Source: Variovorax beijingensis (GTDB lineage Bacteria; Pseudomonadota; Gammaproteobacteria; Burkholderiales; Burkholderiaceae_C). Taken from it: DNA of 37,373 nucleotides. Positions 7,129 through 15,902 of this stretch are shown here, in pieces. Where the stretch lies: the NCBI RefSeq assembly GCF_003951285.1, contig NZ_RXFQ01000029.1, forward strand, positions 1-37,373. The letters run 5' to 3'. A program made the translations under genes and the position numbers. Each line of letters opens with the position of its first letter. Positions within the stretch are counted from its first letter, which is position 1. A model generated the notes under the pieces. It made no database searches and was not told where the DNA came from. It worked only from the letters and a program-made list of their open reading frames with translations.

Positions 7129-8384
7129 CTGAGTGGACTTCCTGGAACGGCATTCGCCGGATGGAGCCGTTGAAGAAAGGCATCTACGACGGGTCCCCAA
7201 AGGCCTGTCAGGGAAAGGACGTGGTGGCCGTCCTGCCCGGGCAACGTTTCGAGCACATGGAACAGACCCTGACCACCGGCAGCTTCGAATGCCTGAAAAT
7301 TTTCGCGGCTGTGGGCAATGCGGTAGAAGGGGTCGTTTTCCGCATACATCCATGCGGTCGGTCCGGGAAATGTTGCTCCCCTCCTGGCGATTGCGTGATT
7401 GATCATCTCGGATTCGGGCCCGTGCTCATCGACCCATCCGCCCACAAAATTGATGACCCCGCCAAAAAGCGCCGGCCGTGCGCCAGCACATGCCAAGGCA
7501 AGAAAAGCTCCTCGGGAATGGCCACCGATGAGCAGGCGGTCACTGTCCACGTCAGCCCTCGAAAGCAAGTGCTCGACGATGCACGCCACGTCTGCCAGCG
7601 CGTGCTCGAAACCCGCAAGAGCATATCGAGGGGCATCGGAGTACCGTGACCGATCTGGTTCGAAGCCCTCGTCGTAAAGGCCACTGGACTTCCCGCGCCC
7701 GCGTCGCTGTGGAAAAACGACCATCCAGCCCCGATCGTTGAAATACTTCGCCAGTGCCGGGCTGGTCACCGTGCTGGCAAACAGCGACGGATCGTTTCCA
7801 CTACCGGTCGAACCGTGATTGAACACGAGCGTCGGAAAAGGACCTGGTCCGGCCGGTTTGAACGTCACCATCTCGAGCGTGACTTGCTCGCCACGCTCGA
7901 GCAATGCGATGGGTACGCGCTCGCTGATGCGCTGTTGCCGGTCGGCACTCTGCCGAGACAAGACCCCGGCAATCCAGCGGCCGTCCGGCTCGCGCCACAG
8001 AAGCTCGACGACATCTGGATTTCTCATTCGAAATCGGACGTCTGCACCATTCGTCAGGCGGCCTAGAACTTCGTTCCCGCGTATTCGAGCAAGCACGCGT
8101 TCGCTAAAAGCACCCTGGGCATCGGACGCTCGCGCGCACACGATCGTGGCCGTGTGCAATGAGAGGCGCTCGACGATGAGCTTGATGTCGTGGCTGCGCC
8201 CTTGGCCAGCCCATCCTGACCATTCCCCGGACCAAGCAGAGACCGAAGCCGGAAGACCGTTCGATGGTGTCAGAACAGCCCGGTCCATCGGCGCGGCAGC
8301 AGCGACTGTGCTCTCCGATGCCTCCGGCTCCAAGGCACTCATGAATTCGGGCCAGGCTGCTGAGTTCTCTCGTTCGTCGGTCAT
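7125..8384 (-). CDS. Alpha/beta hydrolase (dienelactone-hydrolase/prolyl-oligopeptidase type)
   Basis: A 419-residue protein. Residues 1-175 form an N-terminal beta-rich region with low family signal. From about 180 the hydrolase fold appears: PFPTLVFNHGSTGSG supplies the oxyanion loop (HG), GWMVVFPQRRGRGKSSG the second strand and RGRG turn, LLIGGHSRGAFLALACAG the nucleophile elbow (Ser in GHSRG), WMYAENDPFYRI the acid (Asp) and LPGQDGHHVLSL the His. So the full Ser-Asp-His triad is visible. There is no signal peptide; a cytoplasmic esterase or peptidase acting on a small substrate is expected. It is the first gene of a two-gene unit with the crystallin-J1-like protein, overlapping by ATGA. 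The substrate is unknown. Confidence 0.82.
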   Translation of the reverse strand: MTDERENSAAWPEFMSALEPEASESTVAAAAPMDRAVLTPSNGLPASVSAWSGEWSGWAGQGRSHDIKLIVERLSLHTATIVCARASDAQGAFSERVLARIRGNEVLGRLTNGADVRFRMRNPDVVELLWREPDGRWIAGVLSRQSADRQQRISERVPIALLERGEQVTLEMVTFKPAGPGPFPTLVFNHGSTGSGNDPSLFASTVTSPALAKYFNDRGWMVVFPQRRGRGKSSGLYDEGFEPDRSRYSDAPRYALAGFEHALADVACIVEHLLSRADVDSDRLLIGGHSRGAFLALACAGARPALFGGVINFVGGWVDEHGPESEMINHAIARRGATFPGPTAWMYAENDPFYRIAHSRENFQAFEAAGGQGLFHVLETLPGQDGHHVLSLTGLWGPVVDAFLQRLHPANAVPGSPLR

Positions 8385-8513
8385 GCGTCATTGTCAGCCA
8401 GGCTCGAGCGATTGAGGGTCGCAATCGGTTGTCTGGCCCGGCCAGCCGCGGGGGGCCCTCGCTTTCGCAAGCCTGGCCGGCAACGCGCCCACGCCCGAGC
8501 CGCCGATCTACTG

Positions 8514-8541
8514 AAAAAAGCCCCCCGCGCCTTGCGCGCGG
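8514..8541 (-). terminator. Possible Rho-independent terminator reading leftward
   Basis: On the minus strand a 6-bp GC stem (CCGCGC / GCGCGG, positions 8525-8541) is followed after five bases by six T (complement of A 8514-8519). It looks like an intrinsic terminator, although the T-run is displaced from the stem. No minus-strand gene lies to its right before the plus-strand TauE gene. It could stop antisense or leader transcription entering the hydrolase gene, or be a relic. Confidence 0.3.
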
Positions 8542-8630
8542 CGCACCGGAATCGGCACACCGGCCGTTCGGGGACAATACGGCCCGCGACATTCGGGCCC
8601 GACGCGGCCCCTCGACGTTTTTCATTTCCG

Positions 8631-9410
8631 GTGCAAGCGATTCTTTCCGAAGCCGGCCCCGTGCTGGTCTTCATGGCCTGCGTGGCGCTGGCCACTTACG
8701 CGCAGAACCTCACGGGGTTCGCATTCAGCCTCATCCTGCTCGGCCTGGTGTCGGTGTTCCACGTCGCCAGCGTGGGCGACACCGCCAACGCCGCCACGGT
8801 GCTGAGCCTGATCAATGCATGGACCTATTTCCGCGCGCGGCCCGGCGTGGTGCCGTGGCGGCTGATGAAGCCGGCACTCAACGGCAGCACCGTGGGCGTG
8901 ATCGTGGGGCTCATGTTGCTCACCTGGCTCAGCGGCGGCGCGGTGAACTGGCTGCGGGGCCTGCTGGGCGTATCGATCCTGGGCTGCGCGCTGCTGCTGG
9001 TGCTGCAGGGCAGGCCGCAGCCCGCGGTGTCGGGCCGCGCGAGCTTTGCCGTCATCGGCGGGCTCTCGGGCGTGCTGGGCGGGTTGTTCTCGAGCTCGGG
9101 GCCGCCCATCGTCTTCCACATGTACCGCCAGCCGCTGGAGCGCGAACTGGTGCGGCGCGCGCTGCTGCTGATGTTCGCGTTCAATTCGCTGGTGCGGCTC
9201 GTGATCGTGCTGCCCACGGGCCACTTCTCGTGGCGCGCGGCGCTGCTGGCCGCCTGCGCGATGCCGGTGGTCTACGGCGTGACGCGGCTGCACCACCGGC
9301 TGCCGAACAAGCTGCAGCCGCGCACCCTCAAATGGCTGGTGGGCGGGCTGCTGGCCGCGGCGGGTTCGACGCTGGTCGCGAGCGCGTGGCTGGCGATCGC
9401 GCAGGGCTGA
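8631..9410 (+). CDS. TauE/SafE-family (TSUP) membrane exporter
   Basis: From GTG 8631 the protein has 259 residues and eight or so membrane segments: VLVFMACVALATYAQNLTGF, FSLILLGLVSVFHVA, TVGVIVGLMLLTWLS, LLGVSILGCALLLVL, FAVIGGLSGVLGGLFSSSGP, LLLMFAFNSLVRLVIVL, ALLAACAMPVVYGV and LVGGLLAAAGSTLVASAWL. The two related halves, with a G-rich turn near GGLFSSSGPPIVF, mark the TSUP (sulfite exporter TauE/SafE) family, which exports organosulfonates, sulfite or other small anions. The frame is open upstream, but the extension is Arg/Ala-rich and unlike a membrane protein. A GACAAT box at 8573-8578 could be a -10. It converges on the aldolase gene, leaving only 9 bp between the stops. Confidence 0.85.
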   Translation: MQAILSEAGPVLVFMACVALATYAQNLTGFAFSLILLGLVSVFHVASVGDTANAATVLSLINAWTYFRARPGVVPWRLMKPALNGSTVGVIVGLMLLTWLSGGAVNWLRGLLGVSILGCALLLVLQGRPQPAVSGRASFAVIGGLSGVLGGLFSSSGPPIVFHMYRQPLERELVRRALLLMFAFNSLVRLVIVLPTGHFSWRAALLAACAMPVVYGVTRLHHRLPNKLQPRTLKWLVGGLLAAAGSTLVASAWLAIAQG

Positions 9411-9419
9411 CGCCTGCGC

Positions 9420-10469
9420 TCAGGCATAGGCCGCGCAGAGCTCGCCTTCGGCCTTCATGGCATCGAAGGCGCTGTAGTCGGCGTGCCAGGCGCTGCCCGC
9501 GCGCAGCGTGAGCGCTTCGAGCTCCGCGAGCGTGGCACTGCCTTCGCGGCGCAGCTGCTCGGCGCAACGCTCGAGATCGGGAAAGTGCTGCAGCGCCTGC
9601 CACCACACGGCGCGGCCAGCCAGGAAACCGTGTGCACCGGCCGCGTAGGCGTACTCCATCACGCGCAGGAACTGCGGCGGCGTCACGCCGGCCGACAGCA
9701 TCACCCAGGGAATGCCCGCACTCTTGCAGATCGCGCCCATCCGGTCGAACCAGCCCTGCGCGGCCTGTTGCGCGGCACTGCCGTCGCGCGCGGGCAACGT
9801 GGCGCCAGGCAGCGGGCTCTCGAGCTTGAAGAGATCGACGCCGTACTTCGGCTTGGCGAACTCGCGCACGCTCTCGATCACCAGCTCGGGCATCTTCTCG
9901 GGTGACTCGATGTAGTCGACCGTGTGGCGTTCGCTCCTGGGGAAGGGATAGACCAGCAGTTCGAGCACCAGCGGGATGTCCCACTGGCGGCATTCCTCGC
10001 CGATCTTCTGCACATAGTCTCGCTGGTGCGCAAGCACGTCGGGTTCGGCATCGGGGCGGTACCAGGCCAGCACCTTCACGCCGTCGCCGCCGGCGCGCTT
10101 GATCTTCTCCACGCTCCAGTCGTCGATCGAGTGCGAGAGGCGGCCGCCCGGGGTGTCACGGAAGCGGTGGTCCTCGAGCGTGACCACGAGTCCGGTGTGC
10201 GCAGGCAGCTTCTGCAGTGCTGCGGGAAAGGCATAGTTCGGGTCGAACAGCATGGCGCTGGCGTGCGCACCGAGCGTGTCGACCAGCGTGCGCTTGACGG
10301 CCACCATGTCGGCAAAGCTCACGTCGGCGGGCGCGATGCCGCGCCTGGCGCCGATCAGCTGCGCGATCGGCGGGCGCTGGTCGAGCGCGACCATGGTGAA
10401 GTGGCCTTGGGGCGTGGCCATGCGGCGCATGCCCCATTTCTTGCCGAGGTGGAGGGGGGGCGTTGTCAT
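9420..10469 (-). CDS. Class I LacD/YihT-like ketose-(bis)phosphate aldolase
   Basis: 349 residues from ATG 10467-10469. This is the tagatose-1,6-bisphosphate aldolase (LacD) family, which also contains sulfofructose-1-phosphate aldolase YihT. Visible motifs are FTMVALDQRPPIAQLIG near the start, MLFDPNYAFPA, GDGVKVLAWYRPD (Lys about 132), PLVLELLVYPFP (Glu about 170) and the Schiff-base strand YGVDLFKLESP (Lys about 215). A PWVMLSAGVTPPQF phosphate-binding segment follows. The reaction is retro-aldol cleavage to dihydroxyacetone phosphate plus an aldehyde. It is the last gene of an eight-gene operon, 8 bp after the kinase, which presumably makes its phosphorylated ketose. The exact substrate cannot be read from sequence. 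Confidence 0.85.
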   Translation of the reverse strand: MTTPPLHLGKKWGMRRMATPQGHFTMVALDQRPPIAQLIGARRGIAPADVSFADMVAVKRTLVDTLGAHASAMLFDPNYAFPAALQKLPAHTGLVVTLEDHRFRDTPGGRLSHSIDDWSVEKIKRAGGDGVKVLAWYRPDAEPDVLAHQRDYVQKIGEECRQWDIPLVLELLVYPFPRSERHTVDYIESPEKMPELVIESVREFAKPKYGVDLFKLESPLPGATLPARDGSAAQQAAQGWFDRMGAICKSAGIPWVMLSAGVTPPQFLRVMEYAYAAGAHGFLAGRAVWWQALQHFPDLERCAEQLRREGSATLAELEALTLRAGSAWHADYSAFDAMKAEGELCAAYA

Positions 10470-10477
10470 GAGGGGGA

Positions 10478-11404
10478 TCACTCCTTGATGGAATCGACGA
10501 GGGACATCGCGGTGGCGAAGTCGGGCACTCCGGCGCGTCCGCCGGCTCGCGTGCACTTGAGGGCCGCCACCGCGGCGGAAAACTGGAAGGCGCGGCGCAC
10601 GGGCCAGCCCGCGCCGAGCGCAAAGGCGAATGCGCCATGGAACACGTCACCGGCCCCGGTGGTGTCGACGGCCTCGATCGCGAAGGCGGGCAGGGCGTGC
10701 AGCCCCTGGGCGTCGGCCCAGCGCAGGCCGTGCTCGCCGAGCGTGACGGCGGCGAGCCGGCAGCCGCGCGAGAGCGCGAAACCCAACTGCTCGTCGACCG
10801 TGCGCGCGCCGGTGGCATAGCCCGCGAGGCCGGGCTCGGAGAACACGGCGTGGTCGGTGTGCGGCAGCAGCATGTCGAAGATGGCGGCATCGGCCACGTC
10901 ACCGTCGAGCACAGTGGGCAGGCCGCGTTCGCGCGCCGCGCCGAAGAGCGCGAGCGCGCCTTCGGGCCAGCGTGGATCGGCCAGCACGGCGTCGGTCCCG
11001 GCCAGTGCGTCGAGCGGCAGCCAGGCCGGATCGGCCGGCAGCTCGGCACCGCGGAAGTTGACGATCATGCGTTCGCCGCGCGCGTCGACGACGATGCCGG
11101 AGAGCGAGGAGCGCGCGCCCTCGAACAGCCTGAAGTGCGACACGTCAACGCCCAGCGCGGCGAGCTGCGCCTTCATCTCGTGGCCCGCACTGTCCTCGCC
11201 GGCGCGGCCCCAGAACCGAACCGATGCGCCGAGCTTCGCGGCCGCCACGGCGGCATTGGCCGCCATGCCGCCGCCGCCTTCACGCACATCGTTCGCGCGC
11301 GTCTTGCCGCTGCCCTGCGGCAGGGTGTCGACCTGCCAGGTGATGTCGAGCGCGGACAGGCCCAGGCAGATCAAGCGCGGGGCGGGGCGTTGCACGGGGC
11401 TCAC
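10478..11404 (-). CDS. PfkB-family sugar kinase
   Basis: 308 residues starting at GTG 11402-11404, just 1 bp past the ATPase stop. N-terminal RLICLGLSALDITWQVDTLP is the PfkB entry strand. The GGGGMAANAAVAAAKLGASV segment is signature 1, and the C-terminal AVDTTGAGDVFHGAFAFALG is signature 2, with the anion hole (GAGD) and catalytic Asp. It phosphorylates a sugar or ketose with ATP in the cytoplasm. Because it precedes an aldolase of the LacD/YihT family and no second kinase is present, phosphorylation at C1 of a ketose (as done by YihV, also PfkB) or at C6 of a 1-phosphate are the options. I favour ketose-1-phosphate formation, as inference. Confidence 0.88.
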   Translation of the reverse strand: MSPVQRPAPRLICLGLSALDITWQVDTLPQGSGKTRANDVREGGGGMAANAAVAAAKLGASVRFWGRAGEDSAGHEMKAQLAALGVDVSHFRLFEGARSSLSGIVVDARGERMIVNFRGAELPADPAWLPLDALAGTDAVLADPRWPEGALALFGAARERGLPTVLDGDVADAAIFDMLLPHTDHAVFSEPGLAGYATGARTVDEQLGFALSRGCRLAAVTLGEHGLRWADAQGLHALPAFAIEAVDTTGAGDVFHGAFAFALGAGWPVRRAFQFSAAVAALKCTRAGGRAGVPDFATAMSLVDSIKE

Positions 11405-11405
11405 C

Positions 11406-12470
<1,065 letters not shown>

Positions 12471-12482
12471 GCTGCTGCGTCC

Positions 12483-13457
12483 TCAGGCGAACGCCAGCAG
12501 CGGCTTGACGAGCTCGCCCGCCACGAAGCGGCCGAACATCTCGGGCAGCTGGTCGAGGCCGAACTGCGCATCCACCAGCTTGCGGTAGCGCGCCTTCTCG
12601 CCGCGCAGCAGTTCGACGTTGAGCGCGAAGTCGCTCTTCGGAAAGTAGAAGGTGCGCACCATGTAGAAATCCTTGCGGCGGATGGCCTTGTTCTCCTGCA
12701 CCGGCCAGGGCTTGTCGCTCTCGCCGATGAGGATGAGCACGCCGCGCGGCAGCACGATCTCCATTCCCAAGCTGCGCGCAGCATGGGCTCCGCTGCACTC
12801 CACGATGAGCTTGAAGCGCTTGCTCGCGTCGCCCACCGGATGCCGCCTGGCGCCGAAGGATTCGGCCAGCTGCAGCCGCTCTTCCTTCAGGTCGGACACG
12901 TACACCTCGGTGTAGCCCATGTTCTGCAGCGCGATCAGCGCGCCGATGCCCACCGGCCCCGCACCGGTCACCAGCACCGCGCCGGTGGTCTCGGGCGGCA
13001 CCAGCGGCTTCACGAAGCGGATGCCGTGCGCGGCGGTGCCGATGGTGTCCAGCAGCAGCGGCGCGAGCGCGTCCTCGATGTCGTCGGGCACGGGCAGCAG
13101 GCACTGCTCGGGCACCGTGAGGTACTCGGCATAGCCGCCCGGCCGGTTCCAGCCGACCAGCACCGATTCGTTGAGGCACATTTGCGTGTCGCCGGCCAGG
13201 CACGACTCGCAATGGCCGCAGTGCACGGGGATGTAGACCAGGCAGCGCCTGCCGTCGAGCGCGTGGCCCGGCTGCTGCACCACGCCGAAGATCTCGTGGC
13301 CCGGCGTGAAGCCGGCGCCGCTGAACCACAGCTTGGTGTCCGAGCCGCACAGCGCGGTGCGCCGAACGCGCAGAAGCACTTCGCCCGCCGCCGGCACGGG
13401 CATGGGCGCCTCGCCGATGGTGATGCGCCTGTCGCCATGAAAAATCGCAGCTTGCAT
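12483..13457 (-). CDS. Zinc-dependent MDR polyol/sugar dehydrogenase
   Basis: 324 residues from MQAAIFHGDRR (ATG 13455-13457, with GGAGA upstream); the frame is open a further 36 nt but without a ribosome site. Catalytic zinc ligands lie in TALCGSDTKLW (Cys) and TPGHEIFG (His-Glu). The structural zinc loop is present as CGHCESCLAGDTQMC. The Rossmann part has VLVTGAGPVGIGALIALQNM (GxGxxG) and an acidic residue at the end of the next strand (YVSDLKEE), favouring NAD. The family (sorbitol, threonine, L-idonate-type dehydrogenases) oxidises a secondary alcohol of a polyol or sugar acid. Here it would oxidise the imported substrate or an intermediate before phosphorylation. Confidence 0.88.
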   Translation of the reverse strand: MQAAIFHGDRRITIGEAPMPVPAAGEVLLRVRRTALCGSDTKLWFSGAGFTPGHEIFGVVQQPGHALDGRRCLVYIPVHCGHCESCLAGDTQMCLNESVLVGWNRPGGYAEYLTVPEQCLLPVPDDIEDALAPLLLDTIGTAAHGIRFVKPLVPPETTGAVLVTGAGPVGIGALIALQNMGYTEVYVSDLKEERLQLAESFGARRHPVGDASKRFKLIVECSGAHAARSLGMEIVLPRGVLILIGESDKPWPVQENKAIRRKDFYMVRTFYFPKSDFALNVELLRGEKARYRKLVDAQFGLDQLPEMFGRFVAGELVKPLLAFA

Positions 13458-13467
13458 GGGGAGTCTC

Positions 13468-14280
13468 CTAACCTTTGACGGCGCCCATCGCAAGGCCCGA
13501 AACGAGCCTGCGCTGGACGATGAATGCGAGGACGAGCGGCGGCAGCGCGATCAGGGAGGCTGCCGCCATCAGCGCGCCCCAGTTGGACGCGCCCTCGCCG
13601 ATGAAGTTGAACGACGCCGCGATCAGCGTCTTGGTGTCGCCGTTCGACAGCACGAGCGCGAACAGGAAGTAGTTCCACGAGAACACGAAGGACAGGATCG
13701 ACGCCACCACCACGCCGGGCATCACCAGCGGCAGCGCGATGCGCCACAGGATGCGCGGCACGCTGCATCCATCGACCTGCGCGCTTTCAAGCACGCTGCG
13801 CGGAATGTTGTCGAAGAAGGGCAGCAGCACCCAGATCACGATCGGCATCGTGATGGCCGCATGGGTGAGGATCAGCGCCCAGTAGCTGCCGATCATTCCG
13901 GCCTCGCGGAACATCACGTACCAGGGCAGCAGGAACAGCGTGCCGGGCGCCATGCGCGCCAGCAGCGTGACCGTGGCGGGCCAGGTGATGCGCGTCCACG
14001 AGACCGCGAAGGCGGCCGGAATGCCCAGCAGCAGCCCGATGGCGGTAGAGCCCACGGTGATCACCGTGCTGTTCCAGGTGTAGTGCAGGAACGGCGTGGT
14101 GCCGAAGAGCGTGCGGTAGTTCTCCAGCGTGGGCGAGAACAGCAGCTTGGGCGGATAGGCCGTCACTTCGGCCGAGGGCTTGAAGGACGACAGCACCATC
14201 CATGCGATGGGCAGCAGGATCAAGAGCGCCACGAAGGCGATCTGCAGCAGGTTGAGGCGTTGCACCAGCCTGTCGTTCAT
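13468..14280 (-). CDS. ABC sugar permease, MalG-like
   Basis: 270 residues with about six membrane helices: IAFVALLILLPIAWMVLSSF first, then VITVGSTAIGLLLGIPAAFA, YWALILTHAAITMPIVIWVL, VVVASILSFVFSWNYFLFAL and LIALPPLVLAFIVQ. The coupling loop ESAQVDGCSVPRILWRIALP is the EAA motif that docks on the ATPase. It has MalG-type size and a C-terminal VSGLAMGAVKG tail. It pairs with the MalF-like permease 13 bp upstream to form the inner-membrane channel of the importer. The start ATG is at 14278-14280. No truncation or oddity is seen. Confidence 0.92.
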   Translation of the reverse strand: MNDRLVQRLNLLQIAFVALLILLPIAWMVLSSFKPSAEVTAYPPKLLFSPTLENYRTLFGTTPFLHYTWNSTVITVGSTAIGLLLGIPAAFAVSWTRITWPATVTLLARMAPGTLFLLPWYVMFREAGMIGSYWALILTHAAITMPIVIWVLLPFFDNIPRSVLESAQVDGCSVPRILWRIALPLVMPGVVVASILSFVFSWNYFLFALVLSNGDTKTLIAASFNFIGEGASNWGALMAAASLIALPPLVLAFIVQRRLVSGLAMGAVKG

Positions 14281-14293
14281 GGCGTGGCCTCTT

Positions 14294-15163
14294 TCACCAG
14301 GCCACGCGCTTGCGCGCCTGCGTCAGCACCATCACCGCGCCGAGCACGATGGCCGACAGGGTGATCATCAATGCGCTGGAATAGCCGATCTCGAACAGCT
14401 CGAAGCCCTTGCGAAAGCCGTAGATGTTGAGCGTGTTCGAGGCGTTGCCCGGCCCGCCCTGCGTGGTGATATAGATGATGTCGAAGAAGCGCAGCAGGTC
14501 CACGCTGCGCAGGATCGCGGCCGTGACCAGCGTGGGTGCGAGCAGCGGCAGCGTGATGCGCCAGAAGGTCTTCCAGCGCGAGGCGCCGTCGATCTGCGCC
14601 GCCTCGTACACGTTCGGCGGCAGCGACTGCAAGCCGCCCAGCACGATCAGTGCCACATACGGCGTCCACTGCCAGGTGTCGATCATTGCCACGGTGGGAA
14701 TCACCCACACGGGCGAAGCCAGCCAGTCGGAGCGCGGCAGGCCCGCGGCCGTCAGCAGATAGTTGGCGGCGCCGATGGAAGGGTCGAGCACCACCAGCCA
14801 CATCATGCCGACCACCACCGGCGGCAGCACGAAGGGCGAGATCATCAGCGTACGCACGATGCCCGAGAGCTTCTTCGAACCGTGCAGCAGCAGCGCGATC
14901 CAGGTGCCGAGCACGAGCTGGAGCACCAGCGAAAGCAGGTACAGCACCAGCGTGATCTTCAGCCCGTTCCAGAACTCGCCGTCGCCCGCCATCTCGACGT
15001 AGTTCATGCCGAAGTTGAGCTTGGGCTTGCCGCCGAAGCTGAACTCGTGCAGGCTGAACCACACGGTGTAGGCGAAGGGGAAGGCGATCATCGCGGTCGT
15101 GAAGATCACGGCCGGCAGCGAGAGAAACGCGAGCTGGCCGCGTGTGCCGATCGACTGGCTCAT
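14294..15163 (-). CDS. ABC sugar permease, MalF-like
   Basis: 289 residues with six membrane helices: LAFLSLPAVIFTTAMIAFPF at the N-terminus, ITLVLYLLSLVLQLVLGTWI, LMISPFVLPPVVVGMMWLVV, VWVIPTVAMIDTWQWTPYVA and others. The EAA loop reads EAAQIDGASRWKTFWRITLP. A periplasmic insert lies between helices 1 and 2, as in small MalF-type permeases of carbohydrate importers (CUT1 group). It forms the channel with the MalG-like protein. ATG 15161-15163 lies 4 bp after the SDR stop. Domain order and length are normal for the family. Confidence 0.92.
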   Translation of the reverse strand: MSQSIGTRGQLAFLSLPAVIFTTAMIAFPFAYTVWFSLHEFSFGGKPKLNFGMNYVEMAGDGEFWNGLKITLVLYLLSLVLQLVLGTWIALLLHGSKKLSGIVRTLMISPFVLPPVVVGMMWLVVLDPSIGAANYLLTAAGLPRSDWLASPVWVIPTVAMIDTWQWTPYVALIVLGGLQSLPPNVYEAAQIDGASRWKTFWRITLPLLAPTLVTAAILRSVDLLRFFDIIYITTQGGPGNASNTLNIYGFRKGFELFEIGYSSALMITLSAIVLGAVMVLTQARKRVAW

Positions 15164-15167
15164 GCAT

Positions 15168-15899
15168 TTACCCCGCGAGGAAGCCGCCGTCGACCGCGAG
15201 CACGGTCCCGGTCACGTAGTGCGCCGCGGGTGAGGCCAGATAGACGGCGCTGCCCGCGATGTCGTCCGGCTGCGCCCACCGGCCCAGCGGAATGCGCGCG
15301 CGGATGCGCTCGTAGTGCGCGCTGTCCTGGCGGCCGGCCGCGTTGATGGCGGTCTCGACATAGCCCGGTGCAATGGCGTTCACGCGCACGCGCTTCTCGG
15401 CCCAGGCGAGCGCGAGCGACTTGGTCAGCATCACAACGCCGCCCTTGCTCGCGCAATAGGCCGGGATGAAGGGCAGCGCGACGAAGGCATTCATCGACGC
15501 CACGTTGACGATGCTGCCCTTGCTTTTCGCGAGCAGCGGCAGGCAGGCATTGCACAGGCGGAAGGTGCCGGTGAGGTTGACGTCCAGCACGCGCTGGAAG
15601 GTCTCGGTCTCGAACTCCTTGAAGCGCGCAAGGATGCCCGCGCAGTTGACCAGGGTGCCAAGGCCGTCGAGGCCGCCCGTGAAGGCCGCGACCTGCGCGT
15701 CGTCGGTCACGTCGAGCGTGCGCAGCGCCAGGCGCGGCTGCGGTGCCAGCGAACTGGCCGCAAGCGCCGCCTCGTCCACGCCCGTGGCGACGACGCTGCA
15801 GCCCATCTCGAGGAAGGCGCGCGAGATGGCGGCGCCGATGTCGCCGGCGCCGCCGACCACCAGCACGCGGTGGCCTTCGGGGAAATCGAACACGGCCAT
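15168..15899 (-). CDS. SDR-family dehydrogenase
   Basis: 243 residues. Cofactor loop VLVVGGAGDIGAAISRAF (GxxxGxG type), NCAG at the end of strand 4 (LVNCAGILARF), catalytic Ser in VNVASMNAFV, Tyr and Lys in AYCASKGGVV, and a PGYVETAI segment after strand 6. The C-terminal VTGTVLAVDGGFLAG is the classical SDR ending. It oxidises or reduces a hydroxyl/keto group with NAD(P). Its place directly after the binding-protein gene and before the permeases shows it belongs to the same catabolic route, probably acting on the imported polyol, sugar or sugar acid. Two dehydrogenases (this and the MDR) in one operon suggest two redox steps, or two epimeric substrates. Confidence 0.9.
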   Translation of the reverse strand: MAVFDFPEGHRVLVVGGAGDIGAAISRAFLEMGCSVVATGVDEAALAASSLAPQPRLALRTLDVTDDAQVAAFTGGLDGLGTLVNCAGILARFKEFETETFQRVLDVNLTGTFRLCNACLPLLAKSKGSIVNVASMNAFVALPFIPAYCASKGGVVMLTKSLALAWAEKRVRVNAIAPGYVETAINAAGRQDSAHYERIRARIPLGRWAQPDDIAGSAVYLASPAAHYVTGTVLAVDGGFLAG

Positions 15900-15902
15900 C
15901 GG

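Noticed and set aside
5002..7173. Long open frame on the plus strand opposite the OGT-like gene
   Set aside because: It is the antisense shadow of a GC-rich gene with clear GT41 motifs; its translation is Arg/Ala/Gly-rich and resembles no family.
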